Shown here one piece after another: positions 62,255 to 64,000 of a DNA stretch of 64,000 bases; position 1 is the stretch's first letter; each line of letters opens with the position of its first letter. The translations under genes were made by a program, and so were the position numbers. Origin of the DNA: Bryum argenteum. Taxonomy: Eukaryota; Streptophyta; Bryopsida; Bryales; Bryaceae. The notes beneath the pieces are model-generated. The model saw nothing but the letters and a program-made list of their open reading frames with translations, did not search any database and was not told where the DNA came from. The stretch spans positions 1,933,601 to 1,997,600 of the forward strand of contig CM073322.1 of NCBI GenBank assembly GCA_037043015.1, in the 5' to 3' direction.

Positions 62255-63260
62255 TATAAATTATAGATTGAGTACTTAAATTTGATTTAGAAGGTTATAT
62301 ATCTACTTGAGTAGATAAGAAGGTAGAGGACATAATTATAAGGTAGTATTAATACGTCCCCGCGACATTGACACGCTCATACAAATCATTTCTAGTACTT
62401 ATGGGCCCATAAATATTTTGGATCTCAATATATCTTGGTTTGAGAAACTTGGTTTGCAATCTGATTGTTGCTCACACCTCTACAAAATAACTCGCTTCCA
62501 ACGGCAGGTCATGCATCCCACTCCAACCAACGGTGCGCGAAATCGCAAAACGAAAGAAAACAGAACAAACTATCTGCCATAACTCCTAAAGTAGACTAAG
62601 GACCGGAGTTTCTATCTATCTATCTATCTATCTATCTAGTCTTGTCAGCCTCGGAGTTTCTATTTTTAGCTCGCATAAAGTTGAAAACTTTTTGGAGGTT
62701 GTAAAGTTTTTGCAAATCTTTTTAAAAAGTCATTTCACGATTTAAAAATCCTCACACTTAAGGTCGTATGTGTTCCCAACTCACCTCGGAACAAGAGTGT
62801 GAAGAGCCCCATGTTGAATTTTCTACTAAAAATGGTTTTTTGGCCCTCAAAAAATAAGTTGCCCTTTTCACAACAAAGAGAGAAATTTTTTCTCCAACTT
62901 TGAGTATTATGATCGCATAATTGGTAAAAGAATTAAATATGAGATCTTTGATAAATATATATACATAAAAGTTAAATACTAGATCCTACGGTTACAAACC
63001 TAAATATATGTAAAAAAAGGCAGATTGAAATTTTGTAAGTTTTGAGTAATTAGAGAGAAAGTTTCTTAGGAAAATATTGCCACAAAGGAGAGGCTGCTAA
63101 ATATAGCACCCTTTGAATCCACATCCTTTCTCAACGGTCTCTTATATTTTGCTTTTCACCATACTTTGACAAAAAGACATAAGCACTAGTAGTTCAAGAG
63201 TTTCGAGGTGTTTCTCTCCAACCTCCAATGTTGGCGGCTTGTATATCCGTTGGGAAAGGA

Positions 63261-63325
63261 AATGGTGGCGGCTTTTATGTCCGTTGGAAATGTCATATCC
63301 AATGGACATACAAGCCGCCACCATT
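63261..63325 (+). repeat. 28-bp hairpin
   Basis: Arms 63261-63288 and 63298-63325 pair with two mismatches around a 9-base loop. A further copy of GGCGGCTTGTATATCCGTTG lies just upstream (about 63233). Confidence 0.85.
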
Positions 63326-64000
63326 GTCCATTAAGTCAGTCCGTTGGAAATGCCTTAAAGAGGCTAGCTATGTAATTTCGAGAAAATGGAAATTATCCAT
63401 TGTATCTAAGATTGATTTTCAATTGTTGCCAAAATCAAGACTTTTCAAGCATGCAATGATATTGCAATAAAAAAGACCCATGGACCTTGAGTTGTATCTT
63501 CTTCATTCACCATTAGATTTTAACATTGTTTTCGAGTTGGATTCCATTTTAAATTCAACTCTTGTGGTAGAAATATTATCTAAATCCAAGAGGCAATAAA
63601 ATTAGGTCATCCATTTTAGAGCAAGGTGCCTATAATTGGACTTTTTCCTTTTGTATATTTCACGACAAATTTCACCATTTTGGGGCTATCATTTGAGCCA
63701 AAAGAAAAATATTAAAAAAAAGGGTAAAAGAGTCTTTTTGAGATGAGGTGAATAACCATCTAGTCAAAGCTGTTTTAATTGCACTAAATCTGTTAGTTAC
63801 ATTGCCACTCTAAAGCAAAAATGATGAAATTTTGTAATTTTATTGAGTTCAAATACATTATGATCTTGCAATCAATGAGGCCCCATGACTCAAGAATCGG
63901 TCCAAATGACCTATTGTATTACTAATATACTTATGACCAATGAATCTACCATTGTTTTGCACGCATGCCATCCACCTTTACTTACATTTATGATACTTTG

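Larger units (their letters stand above)
61707..64000. other. Intergenic, repeat-rich end of window
   Basis: It holds a Stowaway MITE (62153-62254), a degraded relative of the 53877-54747 element (about 62577-63010) with a SINE tail fragment (62600-62640), and a hairpin (63261-63325). No gene is recognised. Confidence 0.5.

Overview
This is nuclear DNA of a land plant. The genes have many exons with GT-AG introns, mostly 70-800 bp long. Plant-typical families are present: plastid ornithine carbamoyltransferase, a plant-type casein kinase 1, the plant UFD1/zinc-finger protein, a DUF688-like protein and plant Elongin-A. A TSNAXIP1-like gene encodes a protein family linked to motile cilia, so the plant probably makes swimming sperm. 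The compact introns and AT-rich, transposon-filled intergenic DNA suggest a bryophyte or lycophyte rather than a fern or seed plant. The species cannot be named from the sequence.

Layout. 1-1311 (minus): first three exons of a plastid OTC gene that runs off the left edge. 1500-7300: repeats, including a Helitron-like element (4281-5350) and a full-length tRNA-derived SINE (6225-6584). 7345-11332 (plus): casein kinase 1, 13 exons. 15443-16065 (plus): microsomal GST (MGST3/MAPEG). 16908-17802: long foldback element with TTAA ends. 18408-19115 (minus): intronless Elongin-A ORF between two 195-bp near-identical direct repeats. 22341-26609 (minus): TSNAXIP1-like coiled-coil gene, divergent from the UFD1/zinc-finger gene at 27479-30732 (plus). 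33598-34905 (minus): FkbM-like membrane-anchored methyltransferase-domain gene. 39538-40293 (plus): small orphan gene with a 23-residue repeat. 43938-44950 (minus): DUF688-like gene. 46.2-57.1 kb: about 11 kb of nested transposons with no gene found. 57716-61015 (minus): plant-conserved serine/proline-rich gene with a large 5'UTR intron. 61.5-64 kb: repeats.

Two signals stand out. First, several introns and 3' flanks in unrelated genes are built from degenerate local tandem duplications, and some of the copies include the splice junctions. Examples are UFD1 introns 2 and 3, the FkbM intron, TSNAXIP1 intron 7, the 5'UTR intron of the 57-61 kb gene, and the 3' flanks of MGST3 and UFD1. This looks like intron growth by tandem duplication. 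Second, there is a family of small elements that insert at TTAA and end in TTAACCCCTAAA-like termini. One nested pair (47798-48748), compared with an uninterrupted paralogue (22736-23105), directly shows a TTAA target duplication, as in piggyBac-type elements.

The genes do not form a pathway; they are ordinary single plant genes in a repeat-rich background.
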